Of a stretch of 64,000 bases of DNA, positions 1-8,003 are shown piece by piece; within the stretch, counting starts at the first letter, position 1; each line of letters starts with the position of its first letter. The position numbers were made by a program, and so were the translations under genes. The stretch lies in assembly GCA_905200615.1 (NCBI GenBank), contig CAJKLB010000005.1:1-64000 (forward strand), in the 5' to 3' direction. The stretch is from an uncultured Selenomonadales bacterium. Its GTDB lineage: Bacteria; Bacillota; Clostridia; Christensenellales; QALW01. The notes under the pieces were generated by a model, which was not told the origin of the DNA, did not search any database, and saw nothing but the letters and a program-made list of their open reading frames with translations.

Positions 1-599
1 TAATGATATTCTTTTTTCTTTCCCCAATCTGTAACACATCATTGACAAACCTACAGAACTTTGCTTTTGCAAAAAAATAATCCGACGGCTTTTTGATAAA
101 AAATGATGTGTTTTTACCGTAAACTTATTTTAAAAAAAGACTTTCTGTACTTCTGTAAAAGGTTATAATCCCAAGGAAAAATTTTGATACTTTTCAAAGA
201 CACAGTTACTTTTTAGGTAGTGCGGCTTAACCGTCCACGTTTGGCGTCTGCCGTATTTTAAAAAACAAATTTTGATATTTTTCTGCCGCCTGCGAACGAT
301 AAAATTCTCAACACAGCTTTTATTAGTCAAAGAACATCCCTTTTCTTACAGACAGTTTTCTTAAACATTCAATATTCTTAAATTTCAGCAACGCGCAGCG
401 GCAAAGGATATCCGGCTTTTTCCGTGTGCAACCCAGCAAAATAAAATCGTACCCCCACAACCTTTGTAAAACACCACCGAAAACATATGCAAACCCTTTT
501 TGAGTTTAAAATGGGATAAACCTAAAAAATATCCCGCTGTCTTACGGATACGACAAAAATGTTTTTCCCCGTTTCAAAAGCTTCCCATGCGGAAATTCC
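1..599. other. AT-rich non-coding stretch upstream of the proS promoter
   Basis: No reading frame with a ribosome binding site and no recognisable RNA or repeat is visible on either strand. The stretch is AT-rich with several A and T runs. It probably separates proS from a gene outside the window. Confidence 0.5.
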
Positions 600-628
600 T
601 TGACTTTTACTCTTTCCTATGGGATAAT
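600..628 (+). promoter_or_regulatory. Promoter of the proS T-box transcript
   Basis: A -35 box TTGACT (600-605) and a -10 box GATAAT (623-628) are separated by exactly 17 bases. Transcription would start near 635, just in front of the T-box stem I. Confidence 0.75.
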
Positions 629-634
629 AATAAA

Positions 635-909
635 AAATCGAATACAAAAAGCCATGAGAAGAAATAGTAAGCATCTTGAATTTTTCAGAGAGAAGACGTT
701 TGGTGAAAGTCTTTATTGAAGAGATGCCCAACCGATCTTTGAGCTGTATGCAGAACAGAAGTGATTCCCAGTATGTGTTACCGGGTTCTCCCGTCACAGA
801 GAAAGGCATTCCCATGCCTATAAGCGCGGAAATTTTCCGAAATTAGGTGGTACCGCGGGCTCATAATGACTCGCCCTAAACTGACAACTTGTCAGCTTAG
901 GGCTTTTTA
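635..909 (+). promoter_or_regulatory. T-box riboswitch leader, proline specific, controlling proS
   Basis: The conserved T-box sequence AGGTGGTACCGCG lies at 845-857. It is followed by a terminator hairpin whose arms are 873-885 and 891-903, with a T run after it. Upstream, stem I shows an AGTA loop-E motif (666-669), a helix GCATCT (671-676) pairing with AGATGC (722-727), an AGAGAG bulge and a GGTG terminal loop (702-705). The specifier directly after the helix is CCA (728-730), a proline codon; a one-base shift gives CCC, also proline. Uncharged tRNA-Pro would therefore stabilise the antiterminator and switch on proS. Family knowledge plus sequence match; the fold was drawn by hand. Confidence 0.88.
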
Positions 910-934
910 TATTAAAAGAGCAAAGGAGATCAAA

Positions 935-2650
935 ATGAAGTTAGAAAAACTGGTGGGCGACCGCTTTAAAGAGCGGCCGTCGGATTGTATGGTTGACAGC
1001 CACGCTTTTATGATTCGGGGCGGATACATGAAATATGTGGCAAACGGTATTTTCTCTTCCTATCTGCCGCTGAAGAGAATCACCCGTAAAATCGAACAGA
1101 TTATACGGGAGGAAATGGACGCGATTGACGGTCAGGAAGTTCAGTTTCCGGTTGTTATGCCGGCTTCTCTGTGGCAGGAATCCGGCCGATATGAGGCCAT
1201 AGGAAAAGAACTCGCACGTTTCTGCGATCGAAACGGAACTCCCTTGGTGCTGGGAATGACGCACGAAGAGGCCGCCGTTCAATTGGTGCGTGAATACGGG
1301 AAGAGCTATTTGAAATATCCTTTTATGATTTATCAAATTCAAACAAAATTCCGTGACGAAGCTCGCCCCAGAGCGGGATTGATACGTGTGCGGGAATTTA
1401 CAATGAAAGACGCCTATTCTTTTCATACAAGTCAGGCCGATTTGGAATCCTATTACGAAAAATGCCATCGCGCTTATGAAAAGATCTACGCGCGGGTAGG
1501 CTTACCGGAAGTGATTTCCGTTGCCTCGGATTCCGGCATGATGGGCGGGAATATTTCGCACGAATTTATGCTGCTGACCCCCATAGGCGAAGATTCCATC
1601 GCGCTGTGCAAAGAATGCGGCTACCGCGCCAATATGGAAGCGGCCGAAAGTATTTTCAAAAAAGAAAAAAATCAAGATTCCCAAGAGCTGACGCCGGTTT
1701 ATACGCCCGGAATCCATACAATTGAAGATATCTGCGAATTTTTGCACAGTAAAAAAGAACGTTCCTGCAAAGCGGTTGTTTATCAAAGAGATTCTGACAA
1801 CCAGTACATTGTACTGTTTCTTCGCGGCGATCTTGAAGTAAATGAAACCAAACTTACCAATTTCTTAGGCTGCCCCGTTCATCCCGCCGTTATTACGCAG
1901 GAAAGCGGATTGCATGCCGGCTATATCGGGCCGGTGGATTTGAAAGGGGATTTTATTGTACTGTATGATCGTTCTCTTGAAGGGCTGAACAATCTTTCCT
2001 GCGGCGCGAACCGGCCGGAATATCATTATACCGGATTGGATATGCAGCGTGATGTCAAGGACGCTGTATATCATGATTTTGCAAAAATTTCAGAAGGGGG
2101 AATTTGCCCTCACTGCGGCGAAGCGGCAATTACCATTTCAAGAGGCATTGAAGTGGGAAACATCTTTCAGTTGGGCACAAAATATACAAAGGCCATGAAT
2201 ATGACCTATACCGATAAAGAAGGAGTACAGCAATATCCTTTCATGGGATGCTACGGAATCGGCGTGGGAAGACTTGCCGCCTCCATTTGTGAAGCGCATC
2301 ACGATGATTTCGGCCCGATCTGGCCGATGTCAGTAGCGCCGTGGCAGGTGCACCTGTGCGCGGTACGGGCCGATGACGCACAAACAAAAAGCTTTGCGGA
2401 TCAATTGTATGCGCAATTACAGCAAAACGGAATTGAAGTAATCTATGACGATCGCTCCGTCAGCGCGGGCATCATGTTCTCCGATGCCGATCTGCTGGGA
2501 GTCCCCCTCAGGGCCGTTGTCAGCCCCAGAAACATGAAGGAAAATGTGATTGAGATCACGGCAAGAGATAAAAGCTTTTGCGAAAAAACCGCGCTGAAAG
2601 ACGCCGCAGCACGGTTAATCCAGCTTGTTTCCGCATACCGCATCCAATAG
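935..2650 (+). CDS. proS: Proline--tRNA ligase (bacterial type, with editing insertion)
   Basis: Cytoplasmic class II aminoacyl-tRNA synthetase that charges tRNA-Pro. The 571 residues match the bacterial ProS length. Class II motifs are visible: the MTHEE region and the RDEARPRAGLIRVREFTMKD motif 2 block, then an INS/YbaK-like editing domain (about residues 225-385, containing RGDLEVNETKL), then GIEVGNIFQLG and the GCYGIGVGR motif 3, and the anticodon-binding domain at the end. An ATG at 935 is preceded by AAAGGAGAT; the open frame also runs back to 866, but that part lies in the T-box and terminator. Expression should respond to uncharged tRNA-Pro through the T-box. Nothing unusual in the protein. 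Confidence 0.96.
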   Translation: MKLEKLVGDRFKERPSDCMVDSHAFMIRGGYMKYVANGIFSSYLPLKRITRKIEQIIREEMDAIDGQEVQFPVVMPASLWQESGRYEAIGKELARFCDRNGTPLVLGMTHEEAAVQLVREYGKSYLKYPFMIYQIQTKFRDEARPRAGLIRVREFTMKDAYSFHTSQADLESYYEKCHRAYEKIYARVGLPEVISVASDSGMMGGNISHEFMLLTPIGEDSIALCKECGYRANMEAAESIFKKEKNQDSQELTPVYTPGIHTIEDICEFLHSKKERSCKAVVYQRDSDNQYIVLFLRGDLEVNETKLTNFLGCPVHPAVITQESGLHAGYIGPVDLKGDFIVLYDRSLEGLNNLSCGANRPEYHYTGLDMQRDVKDAVYHDFAKISEGGICPHCGEAAITISRGIEVGNIFQLGTKYTKAMNMTYTDKEGVQQYPFMGCYGIGVGRLAASICEAHHDDFGPIWPMSVAPWQVHLCAVRADDAQTKSFADQLYAQLQQNGIEVIYDDRSVSAGIMFSDADLLGVPLRAVVSPRNMKENVIEITARDKSFCEKTALKDAAARLIQLVSAYRIQ

Positions 2651-2695
2651 TATTTCTTTATCCCAAACAAAATGAGATGTTTGACGGCCGAATCA

Positions 2696-2734
2696 AAATA
2701 CCGCCCGGGGATTTTTCCCTGAGCGGTATTTTTT
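2696..2734. terminator. Bidirectional terminator between proS and the oadB operon
   Basis: The arms AAATACCGC and GCGGTATTT with an inner G/C stem form a hairpin, with T runs on both sides. It sits between the convergent proS and the minus-strand gamma-like gene, so it can serve both. Confidence 0.8.
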
Positions 2735-2735
2735 A

Positions 2736-2879
2736 TCATTTATCGTCTTTTTTCTGCTTCGTAACAGCATTAAGCAGTAAGGTGATAACAATAATAACGC
2801 CGATTACAATACCGATACTGAGCATACCGATTCCCATATATTTAAGATTATCCAAAAAAGCTGTGGGATTAAAATTCAT
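2736..2879 (-). CDS. OadG/gamma-like small membrane subunit of a Na+-pumping decarboxylase
   Basis: A 47-residue protein read by eye. It has a short polar start, one hydrophobic helix (about residues 14-38) and a charged KQKKDDK tail, which is the layout of OAD_gamma/MmdD-type subunits that anchor the carboxyltransferase to the beta subunit. Its ribosome binding site GGGAGG is inside the last codons of oadB (Met-Gly-Gly-stop), so the two genes are coupled. It ends two bases before a strong terminator. The sequence is too short for a certain family call; position directly behind oadB is the main support. Confidence 0.72.
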   Translation of the reverse strand: MNFNPTAFLDNLKYMGIGMLSIGIVIGVIIVITLLLNAVTKQKKDDK

Positions 2880-2883
2880 GCCG

Positions 2884-4008
2884 TTAACCTCCCATAAAGA
2901 AATTAAGAATCAGTCCGCCGGCAATAACCGATGCTATCTGGCCGGAGACATTGACGCCGATAGCCTGCATCAAAATAAAGTTCTGCGGATCTTCCGCCAA
3001 CGCCATTTTATGCACAACTCTTCCAGACATCGGAAAAGCAGAAATCCCCGCCGCGCCAATCATAGGATTGATTTTTTTACGCAGGAACAGATTAAGGAAT
3101 TTAGCAAACAGCACACCGCCGGCAGTATCAAAGATAAACGCCACCAATCCAAGGCCTAAAATCAACAAGGTTTGCGGCCGCAGAAAGTCCGCCGCCTGCA
3201 TTTTCGAAGCAATCGTAATTCCTAAAAAAATTGTAATTAAGTTTGCCAGCGTCTTTTGGGCGGTTTCGGAAAGAGAATTGAGCACGCCGCATTCACGAAT
3301 CAAGTTTCCAAACATTAAAAATCCGATCAAGGATACGGAAGCCGGCGCGATAATTCCCGCGATAATTGTAATGATAATAGGAAACAGAATACGGGTAAGC
3401 TTGGAAACATCCTTCTGCACATAGGGCATACGAATCAGCCGTTCTTTTTTCGTGGTAAGCAGTTTGATAACCGGCGGCTGAATAATGGGAACGAGCGCCA
3501 TGTAGGAATACGCTGCTACCATAATTGCGCCTAAATAGTGGGATTTCAGTTTTTGTGCCACCACAATAGAGGTAGGTCCGTCTGCCGCGCCGATGACTGC
3601 AATAGAAGCGGCATCATTGATATCAAAAAACATAGACGCAGTACACAGTGTAAAGAAAATACCGAATTGGGCCGCCGCGCCGAAAATCATCAATTTCGGA
3701 TTGGCTAAAATCGGGCCGAAATCAATCATGGCGCCGATGCCGATAAAAAGAATCAGCGGAAAAAGTTCATTGGCAATACCCGCGTCAAAAAGAACGCTTA
3801 AAGCACCGTGCGTTTCCTCGCCGTTTATGATTTGCGTTACCGCACCGGAAAACGGCAGATTGACCAAAATAGTACCAAACCCCAACGGCAGTAAAAGCGT
3901 AGGTTCCATATCCTTTTTGATGGCCAAAAAAATCAAAATGCCGCCGATCAGCCACATGACAATATGCTGCCAGTTGATAAGCAGCAGATTTTCGTATAAA
4001 ATTTCCAT
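2884..4008 (-). CDS. oadB: Sodium ion-translocating decarboxylase beta subunit
   Basis: Integral membrane protein of 374 residues, the usual length for GcdB/MmdB-type beta subunits. In the family this subunit decarboxylates carboxybiotin and exports Na+. The conserved GAADGPTS segment with the Na+-pathway aspartate is present near residue 145, and the chain is mostly hydrophobic helices. ATG at 4008 follows GGAGGATTGTGA. It has its own promoter (4065-4093) and is followed by the gamma-like gene. No carboxyltransferase (alpha) or biotin carrier gene lies in this window, so the substrate (oxaloacetate, methylmalonyl-CoA or glutaconyl-CoA) cannot be assigned. Confidence 0.9.
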   Translation of the reverse strand: MEILYENLLLINWQHIVMWLIGGILIFLAIKKDMEPTLLLPLGFGTILVNLPFSGAVTQIINGEETHGALSVLFDAGIANELFPLILFIGIGAMIDFGPILANPKLMIFGAAAQFGIFFTLCTASMFFDINDAASIAVIGAADGPTSIVVAQKLKSHYLGAIMVAAYSYMALVPIIQPPVIKLLTTKKERLIRMPYVQKDVSKLTRILFPIIITIIAGIIAPASVSLIGFLMFGNLIRECGVLNSLSETAQKTLANLITIFLGITIASKMQAADFLRPQTLLILGLGLVAFIFDTAGGVLFAKFLNLFLRKKINPMIGAAGISAFPMSGRVVHKMALAEDPQNFILMQAIGVNVSGQIASVIAGGLILNFFMGG

Positions 4009-4064
4009 TCACAATCCTCCGTATTGATCTTAAAATGCCCAAAAACAGGAATTTTCAAGAAGAT

Positions 4065-4093
4065 ATTATACCGTATAATAGAAAGGCTGGCAA
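4065..4093 (-). promoter_or_regulatory. Promoter of the oadB operon
   Basis: On the minus strand a TTGCCA -35 box (4088-4093) and a perfect TATAAT -10 box (4065-4070) are 17 bases apart. The oadB start is about 55 bases downstream. Confidence 0.75.
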
Positions 4094-4164
4094 ATAGGTT
4101 TTTCTTTTGTTTACAAATTATTTACCGTTTTTCGACGGCTCAACCCCTTTTATAAGACCAATGA

Positions 4165-4199
4165 CACAAAAAAGCAAAAGCTTCTGCCTCTTTTTTGTT
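4165..4199 (-). terminator. Possible terminator after the GIY-YIG gene
   Basis: On the minus strand a short imperfect hairpin (GCAGAAGCTTTTGC) is followed by a T run. The stem is weak, so this is tentative. Confidence 0.35.
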
Positions 4200-5417
4200 T
4201 TATTTATTCCCCGCGGTTTTATTATAACCGCTATTAAACGCGTCATAACGGGCAATCAGCTCCCGCTCGGTTTTATCAAGCTCATCCTTCGTTTTTAAAG
4301 GAATAATTTTTACCGCAAACAGATCTTCTCGGCTGTTTTTGCAGCTATAATAATCTTCGGCAAAGATAATATTATTCGGAACCGTGCCGTTAAAATGCTG
4401 TGAAAGCCGTTTATACACGTCTTTTGACTGGCCTATATAATACCTATCATTTTCAATATTGTGAATGATATAGCATCCCACAATCTTTTCATATGTAAAA
4501 CTCTGAAATTGCTTTAAAGGCACAAATCCTCTTTCCTCATGGTAATATTCTTCCAGCGGCACCGTTTCCTGCAGCCGCAGAGTATATTCTCTGTTAAGTG
4601 TCTCCGCTTCATCAGCCAGCTGATGCAATTTTTGCTGTAGTATCTTCTCTTGTTCATCATACACTTTTTGGGCATCAGCAAGTCGGGTATCTATATCCTC
4701 AAGCCGACAACTTATTTCTTGTATTTTTCCTTCAAGCTTTTGTTTTTTTCCTTTTAAAGAATCAACGCGGCCGGAAGAATGCAGCAAAAGCGCAAATCCA
4801 AAAGTAAAAATCACCGTCCAGACACCCGGAAGATTTTTTTTCGCTTTTTCTAAACGGTTGCAAAGTCGAATCAATCTTCTTTCCGTCTTTTCCTTTTTAG
4901 CAGCAGGATGTTTCCTTTGCATATCACAGGCTTTTTCCTGGTTTTGATATTGTTCCCGGACGGCAATGCACTGTATTTCTAATTCTTTCTTCGTTCTTTC
5001 ATTTTTTTCCATAGCCTGATTCAGCTCTTCTTTCAATTGCTGCTTTCTAAACCAAGAGGGACGCGGAATCTTTAAATTCGCCTGAATAATCTCGCGGGCG
5101 AAATTACGTATCAAATCATCTGAATTCTTCGGAAGCTTTTCCAGTACGGCATTGGTAAGTTTTATGCTCTTTTCAATCTCTTTGTTTTTTTCTTTCCAGC
5201 CACTGTAGATAGGATATTTTCGATAGTTTATCGTTTTATACCGCTCAATCGTACGATATTTTGTTTTTTGCAAAAATTGAATGCGGCAGACGCACGTTAT
5301 ATCATCAAAAGAAACGGAAAGAATACTGTATATAGGCGGCCATGATTTAGGTTCTTTGGCCATGGTTCTGTATTCACGCTCCATTGCATCTAAGAAAAAT
5401 CCCCGGATACGTGCCAT
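4200..5417 (-). CDS. Coiled-coil membrane protein with a C-terminal GIY-YIG nuclease domain
   Basis: A 405-residue protein. The C-terminal domain (about residues 310-395) has the GIY-YIG signature as VGCYIIHN...RYYIGQSKD, followed by a conserved-looking Arg/His segment (YKRLSQHF) and a late Glu (TERELIARYD). Before it are a charged coiled coil (about 70-190), one hydrophobic stretch likely to be a membrane helix (about 194-214) and a second long coiled coil (215-290). Family knowledge says the domain cuts DNA; the membrane helix and coils are unusual for a simple homing or repair enzyme. ATG at 5417 follows AGGAGG. A strong promoter with a built-in palindrome lies upstream, and an XRE gene diverges from the same region. 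Function not known; a stress, defence or membrane-linked nuclease role is inference. Confidence 0.75.
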   Translation of the reverse strand: MARIRGFFLDAMEREYRTMAKEPKSWPPIYSILSVSFDDITCVCRIQFLQKTKYRTIERYKTINYRKYPIYSGWKEKNKEIEKSIKLTNAVLEKLPKNSDDLIRNFAREIIQANLKIPRPSWFRKQQLKEELNQAMEKNERTKKELEIQCIAVREQYQNQEKACDMQRKHPAAKKEKTERRLIRLCNRLEKAKKNLPGVWTVIFTFGFALLLHSSGRVDSLKGKKQKLEGKIQEISCRLEDIDTRLADAQKVYDEQEKILQQKLHQLADEAETLNREYTLRLQETVPLEEYYHEERGFVPLKQFQSFTYEKIVGCYIIHNIENDRYYIGQSKDVYKRLSQHFNGTVPNNIIFAEDYYSCKNSREDLFAVKIIPLKTKDELDKTERELIARYDAFNSGYNKTAGNK

Positions 5418-5453
5418 AACTCCTCCTGAATTTTAGCAAAAAATTTCCTTTTT

Positions 5454-5482
5454 ATAATATGACAAAATGTCATAAATGTCAA
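5454..5482 (-). promoter_or_regulatory. Promoter of the GIY-YIG gene with an operator inside the spacer
   Basis: Minus-strand TTGACA (5477-5482) and TATTAT (5454-5459) are 17 bases apart. The 15-bp palindrome ATGACAAAATGTCAT (5459-5473) fills the spacer. A second small palindrome TGTCAAGACA (5477-5486) covers the -35 box, and one more TGTCA half site lies at 5501-5505. On the plus strand a TATAAT (5453-5458) may serve the XRE gene. Layout fits repression of both directions by the XRE protein. Confidence 0.75.
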
Positions 5483-5521
5483 GACAAAAATATGCCATAC
5501 TGTCATATAGAGGTGGCAAGA

Positions 5522-5734
5522 ATGGAAACAAATTTAAAAAAGCTGAGAACAGCACGCGGACTTACACAAATCGCATTACAGATGAAAACCGGTATTGAAC
5601 AGTCGCTGCTCTCCAAATACGAAACCGGTGAGCGTATTCCTCCTACCGAAACACTGCTTCTGCTTGCTGATTTTTATCAGGTGAGCATTGATTATATTCT
5701 AAAGCGAACGGAAAATCCGCGGATAAATTCCTAA
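5522..5734 (+). CDS. Small XRE-family repressor
   Basis: A 70-residue protein that is one HTH domain: helices cover LKKLRTARGLTQ, the recognition part IEQSLLSKYETGER and the trailing TETLLLLADFYQVSIDYIL. ATG at 5522 follows GAGGTGG; the frame is open back to 5459 but that part is the operator. It diverges from the GIY-YIG gene and very likely binds the TGACA/TGTCA palindromes between them, which would make a two-gene autoregulated unit. There is no sensor domain, so the inducing signal is unknown. Confidence 0.88.
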   Translation: METNLKKLRTARGLTQIALQMKTGIEQSLLSKYETGERIPPTETLLLLADFYQVSIDYILKRTENPRINS

Positions 5735-6141
5735 GATTTTGCGATCTGTTTTAAAAGAATTTTGATTCGCGCCGCTGAATATAAAGCCGATATTCTTAAT
5801 CAAAAATTTTTCCGAGAAGTTTTGTCTGCCCGAAATCGAGTGTTTCTGCGGGGTATCACAATTGGAAAAACTCAATATTTTGCAGTTGTTTCCAAAAGTT
5901 TTGGGAACGATTTTGGACGTGGCATACGGAGAGTTATCCGAGTGGACGAAGTGCAGCACTCGAAATTTTTCTCTGCCCGCAATGGCAAAAGAAACACAGG
6001 CATAAATCGGTTCGCCCGATAATCTGCATTCTCAAAGAATTATTGATTTTTCGGTGCCCTTGTAAGAATGAATCGCCGCATACATTGTTTTATCTCTTTT
6101 TGTATCAACCGTTTGAGAAAATTCATTTTCACACTCCTTCA
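5735..6141. other. Non-coding stretch, possible degenerate repeat
   Basis: Both strands are open for about 86 codons (5762-6022 plus, 5699-5959 minus), but neither frame has a ribosome binding site or a recognisable domain. The text has the look of the intergenic repeat material seen elsewhere in this window, though no second copy lies here. No terminator for the XRE gene is clear. Confidence 0.4.
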
Positions 6142-6170
6142 TTGTCTTTTTATACCGCTTATGCTATAAT
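6142..6170 (+). promoter_or_regulatory. Promoter of the NSS transporter gene
   Basis: TTGTCT (6142-6147) and a perfect TATAAT (6165-6170) are 17 bases apart, 65 bases before the start codon. Confidence 0.75.
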
Positions 6171-6234
6171 ATTTTCAATTGACTTTGAGACCGCCCCACA
6201 CCGTCTCGGTAAAAAAAGCTATAAGGAGAGTTTT

Positions 6235-7716
6235 ATGGACGAAAGAGAAAAATTCAGCTCACGCATCGGCTTTATTCTGGTTTCCGCAGGATGTGCCGTC
6301 GGGCTGGGCAATGTATGGAAGTTTCCTTATATGTGCGGCCAATACGGCGGCGCCGCTTTTATTCTAATCTATTTAATCTTTCTTGCCGTTATGGGGTTTC
6401 CGATTCTGGTCTGTGAATTTTCGGTAGGCCGGGCAAGCCAAAAATCGATAGCGGTTTCCTTTCATACTTTAGAGCCTGAGGGCAGCCGATGGCATAACTT
6501 TAAATATTTAGGCATGGCCGGAAATTATCTATTAATGATGTTTTATACTGCCGTTGCCGGCTGGATGATCTATTATTGCTTTCGGTGCATAACCGGAGAA
6601 TTTACCGACATTCCTTTAACGGCGGCGCAAACAGAACAAAAATTTAATGAGATGCTGGCAGAACCCGGCCTTATGACATTTTGGATGGCAATCGTCGTTA
6701 TTGTGTCTTTCGGCATATGTTTGCTCGGCATGCAAAAAGGCGTAGAAAAAATTACCAAGGCAATGATGTGCTGTCTGTTGCTTCTGATCGCAGCTTTAGC
6801 GGTAAATTCCCTATTTCTGCCCCGCGCGGAAAAAGGAATCGAATTTTATTTGGTTCCTAACTTTGAAGCCATAAAAGAGCAGGGACTGGGCAATGTTATC
6901 TTCGGTGCAATGTCGCAGGCTTTTTTTACCTTGAGTATCGGAATCGGCTCCATGGCCATCTTCGGCAGCTATCTGGATAAAAGCCGTTCCCTCACGGGAG
7001 AATCGACGCATATTATTTTGCTGGACACCTTTGTTGCGCTGATGGCCGGACTGATTATCATTCCCGCCTGCTTTTCTTTCGGTATTGAACCCGGCTCAGG
7101 CCCCTCCCTCATTTTCATCACGCTCCCCAATATCTTTAACCAGATGGTAGGCGGCCGTATCTGGGGAAGCCTGTTTTTCCTGTTTATGTCTTTTGCCGCG
7201 CTTTCCACGGTGATTGCCGTATTTGAAAACATCACCTCCTTTGCTATGGATTTATACCAATGGAGCCGTAAAAAATCGGTGCTTATCAACGGTATCCTTA
7301 TGCTGATACTTTCTATGCCATGTATCCTGGGTTTTAATCTGCTATCGGATTGTATGCCCTTAGGGCAGGGAACCAACCTAATGGATTTAGAAGATTTTCT
7401 GGTATCCAATAATCTTCTTCCGTTGGGTTCACTGGCCTATCTGCTGTTCTGTACCTCCCGCGCCGGCTGGGGCTGGAACAACTTTTTAAATGAGGCCAAT
7501 CAAGGAAGAGGCGCAAAATTCCCCAAGCAACTAAAATATTATATGACCTACGTTCTGCCCGCGATAATCGGGGTAATTTACCTGAAAGGATATTGGGACT
7601 TTTTTACGCAAAAAGATCCCGCGCATCGAACAGGGTGGATGATCTTTGCCGTATTTTTATTGGCTCTCATGCTATGGTTCGCCTTCGGAAATGTGCTGAA
7701 AAAGCGTAGAAAATAA
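6235..7716 (+). CDS. Sodium-dependent transporter, NSS/SNF family
   Basis: A 493-residue membrane protein of the neurotransmitter:sodium symporter family, which takes up amino acids or related amines with Na+. The start FSSRIGFILVSAGCAVGLGN and VWKFPY is the classic TM1 Na+/substrate signature, and GGAAFILIYLI begins TM2. About eleven to twelve hydrophobic segments follow. ATG at 6235 has AAGGAGAG upstream; the open frame runs back to 6043, but that part holds the promoter. Single-gene unit. Substrate cannot be told from the sequence. Confidence 0.92.
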   Translation: MDEREKFSSRIGFILVSAGCAVGLGNVWKFPYMCGQYGGAAFILIYLIFLAVMGFPILVCEFSVGRASQKSIAVSFHTLEPEGSRWHNFKYLGMAGNYLLMMFYTAVAGWMIYYCFRCITGEFTDIPLTAAQTEQKFNEMLAEPGLMTFWMAIVVIVSFGICLLGMQKGVEKITKAMMCCLLLLIAALAVNSLFLPRAEKGIEFYLVPNFEAIKEQGLGNVIFGAMSQAFFTLSIGIGSMAIFGSYLDKSRSLTGESTHIILLDTFVALMAGLIIIPACFSFGIEPGSGPSLIFITLPNIFNQMVGGRIWGSLFFLFMSFAALSTVIAVFENITSFAMDLYQWSRKKSVLINGILMLILSMPCILGFNLLSDCMPLGQGTNLMDLEDFLVSNNLLPLGSLAYLLFCTSRAGWGWNNFLNEANQGRGAKFPKQLKYYMTYVLPAIIGVIYLKGYWDFFTQKDPAHRTGWMIFAVFLLALMLWFAFGNVLKKRRK

Positions 7717-7720
7717 TAAA

Positions 7721-7748
7721 GACTGTTTCCTATACCTATGGAACAGTC
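7721..7748. terminator. Hairpin after the NSS transporter gene
   Basis: GACTGTTTCC (7721-7730) pairs with GGAACAGTC (7740-7748). There is no T run directly after it. The right arm is part of a 16-bp sequence repeated at 7977-7992, so the original terminator may have been split by an insertion. Confidence 0.5.
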
Positions 7749-7752
7749 TCTG
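7737..7752 (+). repeat. 16-bp direct repeat, left copy (flank of repeat A1)
   Basis: TATGGAACAGTCTCTG occurs here and again at 7977-7992, exactly 240 bases apart. It flanks the dispersed repeat A1 and looks like a duplicated target. Confidence 0.85.
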
Positions 7753-7970
7753 AGAGTGTCGCCAAAGTCAACCTTGGTCGGAGATTCCGTTCGCTCAAAA
7801 ATAGTTGCTTTTCGAACTGCATTCAACCACCGCCCCCTATGCCCTTGAAGAATCACTTATCAAGCGGTTTTTTCGATTATAAGCAGTTTTTTCGATCACC
7901 GTCACCGAAAAAACAAAATGCGGCTGAACGCCGCAAAAAAATCATTTTTCAGGTTTTTCTACCGTCTGCA
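7753..7970 (+). repeat. Dispersed repeat family A, copy A1
   Basis: About 218 bases that match, in reverse orientation, the copy at 39197-39388. Shared blocks are AGAGTGT..CAAAGTCAAC at one end, CCTATGCCCTTGAA, TTATCAAGCGGTT, GCGGCTGAACG and a CTAC.GTCTG at the other end. Neither copy keeps an open frame across its length, though fragments of one frame (a YALE.P.IKRFF-like stretch) look alike. It is flanked by 16-bp direct repeats. Confidence 0.75.
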
Positions 7971-7976
7971 TACTGT

Positions 7977-7992
7977 TATGGAACAGTCTCTG
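7977..7992 (+). repeat. 16-bp direct repeat, right copy
   Basis: Identical to 7737-7752. Lies 11 bases before the stop codon of the convergent LCP gene. Confidence 0.85.
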
Positions 7993-8003
7993 CTTTAATT
8001 GAA

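Noticed and set aside
522..815. A 97-codon minus-strand frame in the proS leader
   Set aside because: Covers the promoter and T-box stem I; no ribosome binding site.
866..934. Extended N-terminus of ProS
   Set aside because: It would translate the T-box antiterminator and terminator; the ATG at 935 has AAAGGAGAT.
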